Origin: VRUE01 sp963840565
GTDB taxonomy: Bacteria > Actinomycetota > Thermoleophilia > Solirubrobacterales > 70-9
Assembly (NCBI GenBank): GCA_963840565.1
Contig: CAWIZH010000002.1
Location: forward strand, 124,001 to 188,000
Reading direction: 5' to 3'
Length of the DNA stretch: 64,000 bases
Below, piece after piece: positions 17,634 through 26,425 of the stretch. The position numbers were made by a program, and so were the translations under genes. A model generated the notes under the pieces. It saw only the letters and a program-made list of their open reading frames with translations. It was not told where the DNA came from and did no database searches. Every line of letters starts with the position of its first letter. Position 1 is the stretch's first letter.

Positions 17634-18768
17634 ATGAGTAAGCGGGTCGTCGTGCTGGGCGCGGGCTTTGGTGGGCTCGAGCTCAGCACGATGCTGTCGG
17701 AGGCGTCCGCTGGCGAGATCGACGTGACGCTGATCGACAAGAACGACTCGTTCGTCTTCGGCTTCTCGAAGCTCGACCTGATGTTCGGGCACGAGAAGCC
17801 GGACGCGGTGCGGATGGCCTACAGCGAGATCGCCAAGCCCGGCGTGCGGGTCCTGCGCGAGACGGTCACGGCGATCGATCCCGAGGCGCGACGGGTGACG
17901 ACCGACGCCGGGACGCACGAGGCCGACGTCCTCGTGATCGCGCTCGGCGCCGACTACGACATCGACGCCACGCCCGGCCTCGCCGAGGCCGGGAACGAGT
18001 TCTACTCGGTGGCCGGTGCGGAACGGCTGGCGGAGATCATCCCGACGTTCTCGCAGGGGCACGCGGTGATCGGCGTCAGCGACGCGCCGTTCAAGTGCCC
18101 GCCGGCGCCGAGCGAGTGCGCCCTGCTGCTCGACGAGGAGCTGACCGCGCGCGGGGTGCGCGACGCCTGTCAGATCTCGTTCGTGATTCCGCTGCCAACG
18201 CCGGTGCCGCCCTCGCCAGAGGCCTCGGCCGCGCTCGAAGCGGCGTTCGCCGAGCGCGACATCAACCTGATCACCGGCCGCCGCGTTAGCGCCCTCGATC
18301 CAGATCGCAAGCGTCGCGGTCCTCGACGACGGCAGCGAGCTGCCCTTCGACCTCTTCCTCGGCGTGCCGAAGCACCGTGCCCCCGAAGTGGTCATCGCCA
18401 GCGGCATCACCGAGGACGGCTACGTGCCGGTCGACTCGGCCACGCTCGAGACCCGCTTTCCCGGGGTCTACGCGGTCGGCGACGTCGCCACCGCCGGCGT
18501 GCCCAAGGCCGGCGTGTTCGCCGAGGGCGCCGCCAGGGTCGTCGCCCAGGCACTGATCGCCAAGCTGCGCGGCGGCGAGGAGCCGGGCCGCCACCTCGGG
18601 CGCGGCACCTGTTACATCGAGTTCGGCCGCGGCCGGATCGGCAGCGTCGACATCGACTTCCTTTCGGGCCCCGAGCGGACCGGCACCTTCAACGCGCCCT
18701 CAGCCGCCAAGGTCGCCGAGAAGGAGCACTTCGGCTCCAGTCGCCGCGCTCGCTGGTTCGGTACCTGA
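17634..18768 (+). CDS. FAD/NAD(P)-dependent oxidoreductase (SQR/NDH-2-like), one frameshift
   Basis: The protein begins KRVVVLGAGFGGLELS (FAD-binding GxGxxG), has KNDSFVFGFSKLDLMFG, a VLVIALGADYD strand, and the C-terminal FPGVYAVGDVAT motif with GVFAEGAARVVAQALI. That is the layout of sulfide:quinone reductase and NDH-2 relatives, about 377 residues. The pattern VSDAPFKCPPAPSECALLLDE is also typical of SQR-like proteins. Frame changes once near 18300, repaired by one base. It stands 9 nt after peroxiredoxin. Electron acceptor and substrate are not certain. Confidence 0.85.
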
Positions 18769-18823
18769 CGCCATTCGGGCGCGACAGAATCACCTGTCGT
18801 CCAGCGTTGTTCTAGTAGATGAA

Positions 18824-18916
18824 ATGACTGACTCAGAGCGTCGAACAGATATCGCGCTTGCTGTGCTCGCCAGCGTCTCGATCGCGGGGATACTGCTGAT
18901 TGGGAGGGCAAGCTAG
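18824..18916 (+). CDS. Possible 30-residue single-pass membrane peptide
   Basis: ATG 18824 to TAG 18916 encodes TDSERRTDIALAVLASV followed by SIAGILLIGRAS. It is a short charged head and one transmembrane helix. It fits the otherwise empty gap between the oxidoreductase and the convergent YiiX-like gene. There is no strong RBS, so it is low confidence. Confidence 0.3.
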   Translation: MTDSERRTDIALAVLASVSIAGILLIGRAS

Positions 18917-18947
18917 GCGTTAGTTGGGTGTGTGGCGGGTCCTGGCG

Positions 18948-19547
18948 CTACTGCTTGACGTCGACCGAGAAATGCTCGGCGAGATCGGCGGGCATCATGT
19001 ATGCCGGGGGCCTGGGGAAGATCGCGCCCATGCGCACCAGGGCTTCGGATGCGAAGCCAGAGCAGATCGCTGTACCGATCTTGCCGATCATCAGCGTGCT
19101 GCCGAAGCCAAGCGTGAAGAAGAGGCTGAAGATCGTCAGCCAGCCGTATTTGGTCCGCTGGGGAGAGTCGAGCACCGCGGCGGCGAAGGCACTGATCTGC
19201 TCACGGTCGGCCGGCGTGCACTCGACGCGAACCAGGTGGTAATCGGTGCCCTCGTAGTTGGAGAGGTTCGTTCGCACGACGCCGGCCGAGAGGGCCTCGC
19301 CGAGATTGCCACTGGCGTCCAGCACCAGGGCGACGTGGTTCCAGCGGGCGAACTTGCTGCGCGAGCCGCGGAAGCGCAGGCGCTGACCGAAGCGGATCAT
19401 CCTCGAGGTCCAGTGGTCACCGTGGGTGAGGACGATGAAGCCGGTCTCGAGGTCGTCGGCGGACTCACCCGGACCAAAGCGTTCCACCGTCGCCTCGCGC
19501 GGCCCGGCAGTCTCTGCAGAGCGACCGCTGTTGCCGATGAAGACCAT
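18948..19547 (-). CDS. YiiX-like permuted papain-fold (NlpC/P60 clan) protein
   Basis: The 199-residue protein has residues in the order expected for circularly permuted papain-fold enzymes. GFIVLTHGDHWTSRMIRF is followed by WNHVALVLD (likely catalytic His), a later Glu in LGEALSAG or nearby, and the C-terminal Cys in AICSGFASEAL. One hydrophobic stretch (YGWLTIFSLFFTLGFG) may bind membrane. Related proteins hydrolyse peptides or lipids such as acyl amides. No signal peptide is evident. It is divergent from the sterol-desaturase-like gene. Confidence 0.72.
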   Translation of the reverse strand: MVFIGNSGRSAETAGPREATVERFGPGESADDLETGFIVLTHGDHWTSRMIRFGQRLRFRGSRSKFARWNHVALVLDASGNLGEALSAGVVRTNLSNYEGTDYHLVRVECTPADREQISAFAAAVLDSPQRTKYGWLTIFSLFFTLGFGSTLMIGKIGTAICSGFASEALVRMGAIFPRPPAYMMPADLAEHFSVDVKQ

Positions 19548-19618
19548 GCTGTGGAATCACTTTATAGCCCCTGAGCGTTCGTAGATGTCGTTGTGGTCGC
19601 TATCGCTACATTCTTGCC

Positions 19619-20467
19619 GTGGCCGAGGTTCTCTACTATGCGATTCCGGCGTTCGTCCTGCTGCTCGTGATGGAGCTGCTCTCGTTCAAGTACCTGCGCG
19701 ACGACGATCTCGTTGGCTACGAGTCGCGCGACACCCGCACGAGCCTGACCATGGGCGGCGGCAACGTCGTCATCAACGCGGTCTGGAAGCTGATCGTCCT
19801 CCTCGCCTACGCCGGGCTCTATGAGCTGACGCCGCTGCGGATGCCGGCCGATGAGTGGTGGACCTACGCGCTGCTCTTCTTCGCCGACGACCTCGCCTAC
19901 TACTGGTTCCACCGCGTCCACCACGAGGTGCGGGTCTTCTGGGCGAGCCACGTCGTCCACCACTCCTCCGAGCACTACAACCTCTCGACCGCGCTGCGTC
20001 AGACCTGGACCCCGATGACGGCGCTGCCATTCTGGGCGCCGCTGGCACTGCTCGGGTTCGCGCCTTGGATGATCCTGCTGCAGCTCTCGATCAGCCTGAT
20101 CTACCAGTTCTGGATTCACACCGAGCGGGTGAAGAAGCTGCCGGCCCCGATCGAGCTCATCTTCAACACGCCCTCGCATCACCGCGTCCATCACGGCGCC
20201 AACGAGGTCTACCTCGACCGCAACTACGGCGGCATCCTGATCATCTGGGATCGCATCTTCGGCACCTTTCAGGGTGAAACCGAGCGGCCCCGCTACGGCT
20301 TGACCAAGAACATCCGCAGCTTCCGGCCGGCCAGGGTCGCCTTCCACGAGTTCGTCGACCTGGCCAACGACGTGCGCGCCGCCGAGAGCTGGCGCGACAA
20401 GCTCGGCTACGTCTTCCGCGGGCCGGGCTGGTCGCCTGACGGACGCGGTGGCGGCACCCGCGGCTGA
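19619..20467 (+). CDS. Sterol desaturase / fatty acid hydroxylase family protein
   Basis: This is a 282-residue membrane protein from GTG 19619. All histidine boxes that bind the di-iron centre are visible: WFHRVHHE, SHVVHHSSEH and SHHRVHHG, with a further conserved NYGG...WDRIFGTF segment. There are four or five hydrophobic segments. The family inserts oxygen into or desaturates sterols, carotenoids or fatty acids. The substrate is unknown. C-terminal Gly/Arg-rich residues are likely disordered. Confidence 0.9.
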   Translation: MAEVLYYAIPAFVLLLVMELLSFKYLRDDDLVGYESRDTRTSLTMGGGNVVINAVWKLIVLLAYAGLYELTPLRMPADEWWTYALLFFADDLAYYWFHRVHHEVRVFWASHVVHHSSEHYNLSTALRQTWTPMTALPFWAPLALLGFAPWMILLQLSISLIYQFWIHTERVKKLPAPIELIFNTPSHHRVHHGANEVYLDRNYGGILIIWDRIFGTFQGETERPRYGLTKNIRSFRPARVAFHEFVDLANDVRAAESWRDKLGYVFRGPGWSPDGRGGGTRG

Positions 20468-20508
20468 GGACGGTTTGACGGTTTCAACCGTCGGGTACTT
20501 CGGCTGCC

Positions 20509-20643
20509 ATGGAGCTATCAATAGTGCTGATAATCATCGGGATCGTCCTAGCGATCCTCGTCAACTACATCCTGGGAATCATCGTCATCCTGATCGGACT
20601 GGCGATGCTGCTGCTTCCGCGCCTCAACTCGAGACGCGTCTAG
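20509..20643 (+). CDS. 44-residue small membrane protein
   Basis: ATG 20509 to TAG 20643 encodes ELSIVLIIIGIVLAILVNY and a further hydrophobic stretch ILGIIVILIGLAMLLLP, ending LNSRRV. Two helices joined by a short turn are likely. It is too short for standard ORF listing but composition and an immediate downstream terminator hairpin support it. Function unknown. Confidence 0.55.
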   Translation: MELSIVLIIIGIVLAILVNYILGIIVILIGLAMLLLPRLNSRRV

Positions 20644-20644
20644 T

Positions 20645-20685
20645 CCGAGCGGGGCGCCGGAACCTCTCGCCGGCGCCCGGCTCGG
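20645..20685 (+). terminator. Very stable 16-bp hairpin
   Basis: Arm 20645-20660 pairs with 20670-20685 with a single mismatch and a 9-nt loop. It begins 2 nt after the stop of the small membrane ORF and ends 24 nt before the next ATG. There is no U tract. Confidence 0.6.
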
Positions 20686-20709
20686 CGGAAGCCCTGTCAG
20701 CCTTGTGCC

Positions 20710-21327
20710 ATGGCTCCGTGGAAGCTGCCGCTGATCGTCGTCGCCGTGGTGGTGCCGATCGTCGCGGCGTTCATGGTCGGTGGGCCCGGAGTCGGCGTCG
20801 CGATCGGAGCGCTGGCGGCGGTCGCGATCCTCGTCATCGCGGTTCGGCAGAAGCCGCTGGGGCCGATCTCCTCTGCGCCGGCGGAGGACGGCCGGCGCCA
20901 CGTTCTGATCGTCGCCGCAACCGCGGTGGAGGAGCCCGCCGATGTCGCTCGGGTGGCCGCTGCGGCCGAGCTCGGCGGCCGGAAGGACGAGCCGGATGTG
21001 CTCGTGCTTGTCCCGGCCCGGATCGGCTTCCTCGATCGCTGGGCCTCGGATGTCGAGTCGGCTCGTCACAGGGCGCAGGAGCGCCTGGTTGCGACCGTGG
21101 CGGCGCTGGCCAAGGCGGGGTTCGCGGCTGAGGCAAGGGTCGGCGACGAGGACATCGTCCAGGCGGCCGAGGATCAGTTGCAGAGCTTTCCGGCCACCGA
21201 GGTTGTGCTGGTTGTGGGCGACGGCGACGACTGCGACGAGGCAGTCGCTGAACTCGGGTCGCGCCTGCAGGCGCCCTTTCGCGAGGTACGGGTTGACGGC
21301 GAGGAGACCGAGCGCGCTGCTGGTTGA
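20710..21327 (+). CDS. Membrane-anchored protein with UspA-like cytosolic domain
   Basis: This 205-residue protein has two N-terminal TM helices (about 5-24 and 28-46), then a basic linker. The soluble domain begins RRHVLIVAATAVEEPADVARVA and ends in TEVVLVVGDGDDCDEAVAEL, the alternating beta/alpha pattern of universal-stress-like Rossmann proteins, but without a clear ATP-binding GxxG(S/T) loop. The family role is unclear. It is preceded by a strong terminator, so it probably has its own promoter. Confidence 0.55.
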   Translation: MAPWKLPLIVVAVVVPIVAAFMVGGPGVGVAIGALAAVAILVIAVRQKPLGPISSAPAEDGRRHVLIVAATAVEEPADVARVAAAAELGGRKDEPDVLVLVPARIGFLDRWASDVESARHRAQERLVATVAALAKAGFAAEARVGDEDIVQAAEDQLQSFPATEVVLVVGDGDDCDEAVAELGSRLQAPFREVRVDGEETERAAG

Positions 21328-21337
21328 GGCCGGCCGC

Positions 21338-22330
21338 TTAGCAGACGTGCGCGGGCGCGGCGCTGCGCACGACCTGGAAGGCGCTGCCCGGGATCCGCTT
21401 CAGCTGGTTGAGGTTTTCGTCGTCCCAGCGGCGGTCGCTGCTGCCGCTGAAGTACCAGTTGGAGCCGTTGTCGGCGACGATCATCCCGTAGTGCTTGAGC
21501 GCTTCGGCGATCACTCTGGCGCCGCCGCTGAAGCCGCCGAGCCCGTAGCCGGCCTTGAACCGCAGCCGCGCTCCCATCGCCGGCGCGTTCGGGTCGGAGG
21601 TGTCGCCGGCGCAGTGCGAGGCGGGGTGGACCCAGGCGTTGCGGGTGCCGTCGAAGGTGACCCGGATCGCGTGTTCCAGGTGGCCGGCGGCGACCTCGTC
21701 GTAGCGAACCAGGCCGGGGAAGATCGGCAAGCCGGCGGCATCGGCGGAGGTCCATGAGTCGGGACGCAGATCGGTTGAGCGCAGGTCCCAGCGGGTGCCC
21801 GAGTCGGCGTTCCAGTGGGCGCCGCCGCTGTGCATGGGGAAGGCGCGGTAGAGCTCGTAGAGGGTGCAGCTGGAGCGGTCGACGGTGAGCACGTGGCGGT
21901 CGCCGTCGCTGCCCTTGCCGCCCTCGACCGGGGCGTTGGCGGGAACCGGGAAGGGCCCAGGGTCGCTCTCGTCGCCGTAGGCGGTGTAGTGGACCGGCAG
22001 CTTGCGCTGGCCGGCGCCGACGACCGCGTAGGGGAAGCCGTAGGCGCGCGGCGAGCCGAAATCGGGGTGGAGCAGGTGGCCGCCGTGGGCGTCGATGTAG
22101 GCGATCGTCGCGGCGGAGTTGGCGGCGACCGGCGCCTTCGAGATGTCCTGGTTCCAGGCTGCCTCGGTGGGGAGGGACGGGGCGTTGGCGGCGAGGCCGG
22201 CGGGTGGGTCGGGGAAGACCGGGCAGTCGCCGAGGTCGGGGTAGGGGCCGACGGCCGTTGCCGAGGTGACCCAGCCGACGGTCGCGACGACCAGTGACAG
22301 CAGGGTCACGGCGCCCCCGAGCCAACGCAT
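21338..22330 (-). CDS. Secreted protein of unknown function
   Basis: The 330-residue protein starts at ATG 22330 with a signal peptide (RWLGGAVTLLSLVVATVGWVTSATA). The mature part has conserved-looking blocks: AAWNQDISKAPVAANS, GFPYAVVGAGQRKLPV, RHVLTVDRSSCTLYELYRAF, LPIFPGLVRYDEVAAGHLEHAIRVTF, HPASHCAGD, and a C-terminal YGMIVADNGSNWYFSG. I recognise this as a widespread actinobacterial secreted family, but it has no assigned activity. Cysteines in SSCTLYE and SHCAGD may form a disulfide. Confidence 0.75.
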   Translation of the reverse strand: MRWLGGAVTLLSLVVATVGWVTSATAVGPYPDLGDCPVFPDPPAGLAANAPSLPTEAAWNQDISKAPVAANSAATIAYIDAHGGHLLHPDFGSPRAYGFPYAVVGAGQRKLPVHYTAYGDESDPGPFPVPANAPVEGGKGSDGDRHVLTVDRSSCTLYELYRAFPMHSGGAHWNADSGTRWDLRSTDLRPDSWTSADAAGLPIFPGLVRYDEVAAGHLEHAIRVTFDGTRNAWVHPASHCAGDTSDPNAPAMGARLRFKAGYGLGGFSGGARVIAEALKHYGMIVADNGSNWYFSGSSDRRWDDENLNQLKRIPGSAFQVVRSAAPAHVC

Positions 22331-22366
22331 CCGACTTTGATCCACCCCTGGTGTGGTCAATGTCGG

Positions 22367-22624
22367 CTACGCACCATCGTCGGTGCCCGTGCGCTTGCTG
22401 ATGTGGAGTCGGCCGATCTCGAGTTCCTCGACCGCGAGGCGACCGAAGGTCGCCCTGTCGACCTCGAGGCGCCGAACGCTGAGCCGCCCGATCGCGAAGC
22501 CACCGATCGCGGCCGCCCCAACCGCAAGTGCCCCGATCGCCATAGCGCCGCGAGCTTGCATGCCGGTTGCGGCGATCGACCGAACCTCGGGCCGGAAGAA
22601 GGAGATTCCGAATCGCTGCGGCAT
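22367..22624 (-). CDS. Small protein with periodic Ala/Ile/Gly-Leu repeats
   Basis: The 85-residue product runs from ATG 22622-22624 to TAG 22367-22369. It has a tandem pentad pattern: GAMAIGALAVGAAAIGGFAIG then RLSVRRLEVDRATFGRLAVEELEIGRLHI. Such repeats occur in small actinobacterial proteins and suggest a right-handed beta helix rather than a TM protein. No enzyme residues are visible. Divergent from the glutamine amidotransferase. Confidence 0.6.
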   Translation of the reverse strand: MPQRFGISFFRPEVRSIAATGMQARGAMAIGALAVGAAAIGGFAIGRLSVRRLEVDRATFGRLAVEELEIGRLHISKRTGTDDGA

Positions 22625-22658
22625 CGACCGAACCGTAGCGCGGCTAGCCTGCGTCGCA

Positions 22659-23386
22659 ATGAACGCGGACGACCGTCCAATCCTGCTGGCGATCCAGCAC
22701 GTGCCGTGGGAGACGCCACACCGGATCCTCGACGCCTGCGGCGGGCTCGACGTGCACACGGTCAAACCGCTGGCCGGCCAGACGCTGCCTGATCACGACA
22801 AAGTGGCGGGCGCTGTCGTGATGGGCGGTCCGATGGGCGTCGACGAAACCGACCGTCATCCGGAGCTGGCGACGGAGTGCGAGTGGCTGGCCGAGGCGGC
22901 GCACCGAGAGATGCCGGTGCTCGGCATTTGCCTCGGCGCCCAGCTGCTGGCCCGTGCGCTCGGAGCCGAGGTGAGGCGGGGGAGGGGCCGGAGGTCGGCT
23001 GGGCGCCGGTAGAGATCCTCGAGCCCGACGACCCGATCCTCGGCGCCCTGGCCCCGAGCACGACTGTCCTGCACTGGCACGGCGAAGTCTTCGACCTGCC
23101 CGACGGCGCAAAGCCACTCGCCCGCTCCGCCAAGACCGAGCACCAGGCTTTCCGTCACGGCAACGCCTGGGGCGTCCTCTTCCACCCCGAGGCCGACTTC
23201 GCCCTGCTCGAGGCCTGGCTGGCCGTGCCCGAGATGGTCCGCGAGGCGAGCAGGGCGCTCGGTGGCGATGGCGCCCATGCTCTTTCGGTCGAAGCCGAAG
23301 CGGCCGAGCCAGAGCTGATCGAACGCACAACGCCAGGTCTGCGGGCCTTCGCTGCCCTGACAGAAGCAAATCGACCGGCAGGCTGA
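22659..23386 (+). CDS. Class I glutamine amidotransferase, one frameshift
   Basis: The protein is about 241 residues after correction. It has the catalytic nucleophile in VLGICLGAQLLA, an oxyanion loop VVMGGPMGVDE, and the His-x-Glu pair in WGVLFHPEADF. It resembles stand-alone GMP-synthase-like GATase1 proteins that hydrolyse gamma-glutamyl bonds. The frame changes near 22978 in a G-rich run; one inserted base restores it. Partner enzyme unknown. Confidence 0.85.
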
Positions 23387-23428
23387 CCCCTCAGCAGCCG
23401 GCCCGGCACGCTAGATTGGAAGCCGCGC

Positions 23429-23502
23429 GGTGGACGTAGCTCAGTTGGTAGAGCTCCTGGTTGTGGTCCAGGCGGTCGCCGGTTCGAATCCGGTCGTCCA
23501 CC
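23429..23502 (+). tRNA. tRNA-His (GTG)
   Basis: The acceptor GTGGACG (23430-23436) pairs with CGTCCAC (23495-23501). A G at 23429 pairs with discriminator C 23502, the G-1:C73 identity feature of tRNA-His. The anticodon loop is TTGTGGT with anticodon GTG. An inverted CCCTCT/AGAGGG (23501-23528) follows. An IS481 element lies 80 nt downstream. Confidence 0.95.
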
Positions 23503-23582
23503 CTCTTTAGAATCCCCATTGCAGAGGGGTTTATGGGTTCTTCCGATCAGGCTGATTTAGGAGATCCCGCTCCATTTCAGCC

Positions 23583-24652
23583 ACTAGTTGTCCTACCCAC
23601 GGACGTTGTGAACGCGGCTGATCGGCGGCCGGTCTCCTAGTGAGCTGTGCGGGCGACGCCGGTTGTAGTAGCGAAGGAAGGATGCCATGGCCCTGGCCCG
23701 CTCGGCGGAGTTGGGCCAGGAGTGGGCGTAGGCCCACTCCCTCTTCAGGGTCTGGATGAATCTCTCCACCTTGCCGTTCCAGCGCGGCGTGTAGGGCGGG
23801 ATCAGGATGTGGCGGGCGCCGTGGGCGGCGAGCTGGTCGCGGAAGGCATTTGAGCGTCGATAGGCGAAGGCGTTGTCGCTCATCACCGCCTCAGGCGGCT
23901 TCAAGCCGAGCGCTGCAAAGTGTTCGATCGCCCTGCCCAGCACCGCCGCCGCGGTGTCTCCGCCCTGGTCACGGTGCTGCTCGACGTAGGCATAGCGACT
24001 GTGATCGTCGATCACGCAGTGCAAGTAGACGTAGCCGACTCCGGCCCGCTTCTCGGCGCCGGTCAGGTCGCGGACGCCGGTGACCGCATGCCCGGGGCGA
24101 TTGAAGCGCGCCAGGCGGGCGACGTCGACGTGAAGCAGGGCTCCAGGCACAGACCACTCATAGCGACGGTAGGTCTCCCTGGCGCCTTTGCGTCGCTGCG
24201 AGAGCCCGTGGCGGTGAAGGACCTTCCAGATCGTCGAGCGGGAGCGGCGACAGATGCCGGCCAGGCGGCCGGGGCCGAGGTTGGTCTGCCGGCGCGCCCG
24301 CAGGATCGGGGCCTCTTCGGCAACCGAGAGGCGACGCGGTTGACGGTGGGGCCTTGAGGAGCGGTCGGCGAGCCAGCTCCCAGAGCCCCGCTGCTCCTCG
24401 TCGGCTGAGCGCCAGCGATGCCACCAGCGGTGGGCCGTGGCCGGCGCCACGCAGAAGGCGGCAGCTGCCGCCTTCTGCGTCATCCCCGACTCGATCGCCT
24501 GCACCAGCGCGAGCCGTCCCGCTGGTCCGAGAGCAGCGTTAGCGTGAACCTTCATCCGGGTCCTCCTTGGCTTGGGCGTCAGAACCGCAAGCCTCTTGGA
24601 GGGCCCGGATGCCTCTCAGGCGTTCACAACGTGTGTGGGCGGGTCAACTAGT
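23583..24652 (-). mobile_element. IS481-type insertion sequence with 6-bp target duplication
   Basis: The element itself spans 23589-24646 (1,058 bp). Terminal inverted repeats begin TGTCCTACCCAC on the left and, reversed, TGACCCGCCCAC on the right. Both continue to ACGTTGTGAACGC, with 22 of 27 positions matching. ACTAGT occurs directly outside both ends (23583-23588 and 24647-24652), a 6-bp target site duplication. The single transposase gene is intact, so it looks recent and potentially active. Confidence 0.85.
23593..24555 (-). CDS. IS481 family transposase (HTH plus DDE integrase core)
   Basis: The 320-residue enzyme has N-terminal helix-turn-helix regions (LALVQAIESGMTQKAAAAAFCVAPATAHRWWHRW and RRSRSTIWKVLHRHGLS). 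The rve catalytic domain has DVARLARF, YLHCVIDDHSRYAYVEQ, VMSDNAFAYRR, and KVERFIQTLKREWAY, giving the D-D-E triad. The C-terminal YYNRRRPHSSLGDRPP is the IS3/IS481 signature. The start is ATG 24553-24555 in the right inverted-repeat side. No frame break. Confidence 0.93.
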   Translation of the reverse strand: MKVHANAALGPAGRLALVQAIESGMTQKAAAAAFCVAPATAHRWWHRWRSADEEQRGSGSWLADRSSRPHRQPRRLSVAEEAPILRARRQTNLGPGRLAGICRRSRSTIWKVLHRHGLSQRRKGARETYRRYEWSVPGALLHVDVARLARFNRPGHAVTGVRDLTGAEKRAGVGYVYLHCVIDDHSRYAYVEQHRDQGGDTAAAVLGRAIEHFAALGLKPPEAVMSDNAFAYRRSNAFRDQLAAHGARHILIPPYTPRWNGKVERFIQTLKREWAYAHSWPNSAERARAMASFLRYYNRRRPHSSLGDRPPISRVHNVRG

Positions 24653-24750
24653 AGGCCCCAGAGAGCCGTGCAACGCTTACGACTTCGAAATTGTTCCTCG
24701 CCAGTAGGTCCACAAACTCGCCGAGCTGAAAGACAAGGGAACGCTGGCTC

Positions 24751-25671
24751 TTAGCGCTCCCTCTCCCCGGCGCTTTGGGGGTCGATCTCGCCCCGCTCGA
24801 TCTTGCGCGCCAACCGTTGGCGGGCGCTGAGGCTTCCCGGGTCTAGGACTCCCGACCCTGCGGCCCTTGAGATCGAGGTGCCGCCGCGCCCGCGCAGCAC
24901 CGTGGCGCAGCCAACGGCGATCAGTGCCCCGGAGAGCGGGCCGATCACGTAGACCCAATAGCTGGTGAAGTCGCCGCTGACCAGCGCCGGGCCGAAAGAG
25001 CGCGCAGGATTCATCGAGACGCCGCTCACCGGCGCCGCCCAGAGGCCCGCCAGGGCGATATAGCCACCCACCCCGATGGCGGCAATCGCACCGACGTTCT
25101 GTGCTGCCGAGGCGGTGCCGAGAATCACGCTGACCAGTCCTGCGGTCAGCACCGTCTCCATCAGCAGGGCCTGCCAGTCGTGATACCCCGCACCCGGCAG
25201 GGTCGCTCCGAGGTGCTCGACGTTGCCGAAGACCGCCAGCAGGAAGAGGCAGGCGAGCGTCGCCCCGGTCAGCTGGATGATGATGTAGCCCGGCAGGCGC
25301 TTCCACGGGAAGTCCCCGCGCAGCGCGAAGGCGAGGGAGACGACCGGGTTCAGGTGTGCGCCGGACACCGCACCCATGAAGAGGATGATCGCCATGACCA
25401 TGAGCCCGGGCGCGACGACGGCCGCCTCCAGGCTGATCTGACCTTTGGCGTGGAGCAGGCCGCCGCCGGCAGCGACCAAGACCAAGAAGAACGTCCCCAG
25501 CAACTCGGAGAACAGACGCCGCCACTCAAGCCTTGGATCGTCGAAGTCCCTGCGATCCCCGAACTCGAGCGCGAGGAGGTGGCGGGTGCGCGGCCCAAGC
25601 GGTACGCCTGCGAGCTCAGTCTCAGCCTCCTCGGCCTCGGGCTTGTCCTCGGTGTCGTCGCTATCGACCAT
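24751..25671 (-). CDS. Aquaporin / MIP family channel
   Basis: The 306-residue protein has six hydrophobic helices and both half-helix loops: SGAHLNPVVSLAF and SGVSMNPARSFGPAL. An N-terminal acidic extension of about 50 residues (DDTEDKPEAEEAETE) and a C-terminal basic tail are longer than usual and probably cytosolic. It transports water or small neutral solutes. The start overlaps the stop region of the upstream HD gene by 11 nt, so coupled expression is likely. Confidence 0.92.
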   Translation of the reverse strand: MVDSDDTEDKPEAEEAETELAGVPLGPRTRHLLALEFGDRRDFDDPRLEWRRLFSELLGTFFLVLVAAGGGLLHAKGQISLEAAVVAPGLMVMAIILFMGAVSGAHLNPVVSLAFALRGDFPWKRLPGYIIIQLTGATLACLFLLAVFGNVEHLGATLPGAGYHDWQALLMETVLTAGLVSVILGTASAAQNVGAIAAIGVGGYIALAGLWAAPVSGVSMNPARSFGPALVSGDFTSYWVYVIGPLSGALIAVGCATVLRGRGGTSISRAAGSGVLDPGSLSARQRLARKIERGEIDPQSAGERER

Positions 25672-26272
25672 CCGACCCCCCGAAGACGTCGGCCTCCAGC
25701 CGCTCCATCTCAAGGCGGAGCGTGGGCAGGAAGGCCGAGCCGGGCCTTAGCGATTCGATCATCTCCACCGACTCGCCGTAGTGGGCGGTCATGCTCGCGA
25801 CGCTGGTGCCGATGCGCTCCTCGATTCCCTCGCCTGCCGTCTCGACGCCCCTGCGCAGCCCAAGAATGTCGGAGAGCTTGTCGGCGGCATAGACCGTCAC
25901 CGCCCAACCTCCCGCCGCCGCGACCTGATCTCGCAAGCCTGCCTTTCGCCGATCGAAGGACTCGATTCCAGGGTCCTCGCTGAGGATGAGCACGAGCGAG
26001 CTGATGCTCTCTCCCATCTCATCTCGCAATTCCTCCTCGCCGAGCGTTCCCCGCTCGACGGCGTCGTGAAGAAGCCCCACCGCGACGAGCTCGTCATCGA
26101 ACCCGGCACGTTGAAGCAGCTCGCCGACCTCGACTACGTGATCGAGGAAGTAGCGCCCATCCGAGGGCCGCCGCCGCTCGCCGTGGGCCGCTACCGCGAG
26201 GGAGTAAGCGTCGACCAGGAGCGGGGAGCGATCGATCCAGGCAGGTGGAACTCGCCGCAAAGGGGCGGCCAT
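25661..26272 (-). CDS. HD-domain (RelA/SpoT-hydrolase-like) phosphohydrolase
   Basis: About 203 residues from ATG 26270-26272. The HD metal site is suggested by DGRYFLDHVVEVGELL (first His), VAVGLLHDAVERGTL (HD) and AADKLSDI (last Asp). This order is that of small SpoT-like HD_4 proteins (SAH/Mesh1-like) that may hydrolyse (p)ppGpp; the activity is inference. Upstream ATG 26341 is also possible. It overlaps the aquaporin start by 11 nt. Confidence 0.78.
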   Translation of the reverse strand: MAAPLRRVPPAWIDRSPLLVDAYSLAVAAHGERRRPSDGRYFLDHVVEVGELLQRAGFDDELVAVGLLHDAVERGTLGEEELRDEMGESISSLVLILSEDPGIESFDRRKAGLRDQVAAAGGWAVTVYAADKLSDILGLRRGVETAGEGIEERIGTSVASMTAHYGESVEMIESLRPGSAFLPTLRLEMERLEADVFGGSDGR

Positions 26273-26425
26273 GTCAGTCGAGTCGATGCACTCGCGACTA
26301 GCCACCAACCGAGTATCCACCTTTTCCCTTTGTCGTTGCATTTTTTTAACGGCGACGGCGGTGGCGCCAGTTGAAAGCCGCCCTGCCCTCGACTTTGGGG
26401 GTTCCCGGTGGGATGATCGAACGCG

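Noticed and set aside
23533..24736. Small ORF (37 codons) that would be restored if the IS481 element were removed
   Set aside because: The joined frame is open across the target site, but the peptide has no recognisable features, and a short open frame is expected by chance.
24659..24750. Minus-strand peptide FQLGEFVDLLARNNFEVV next to the aquaporin stop
   Set aside because: It looks protein-like but has no start codon, and the aquaporin gene ends naturally just upstream. Chance similarity is the simpler view.
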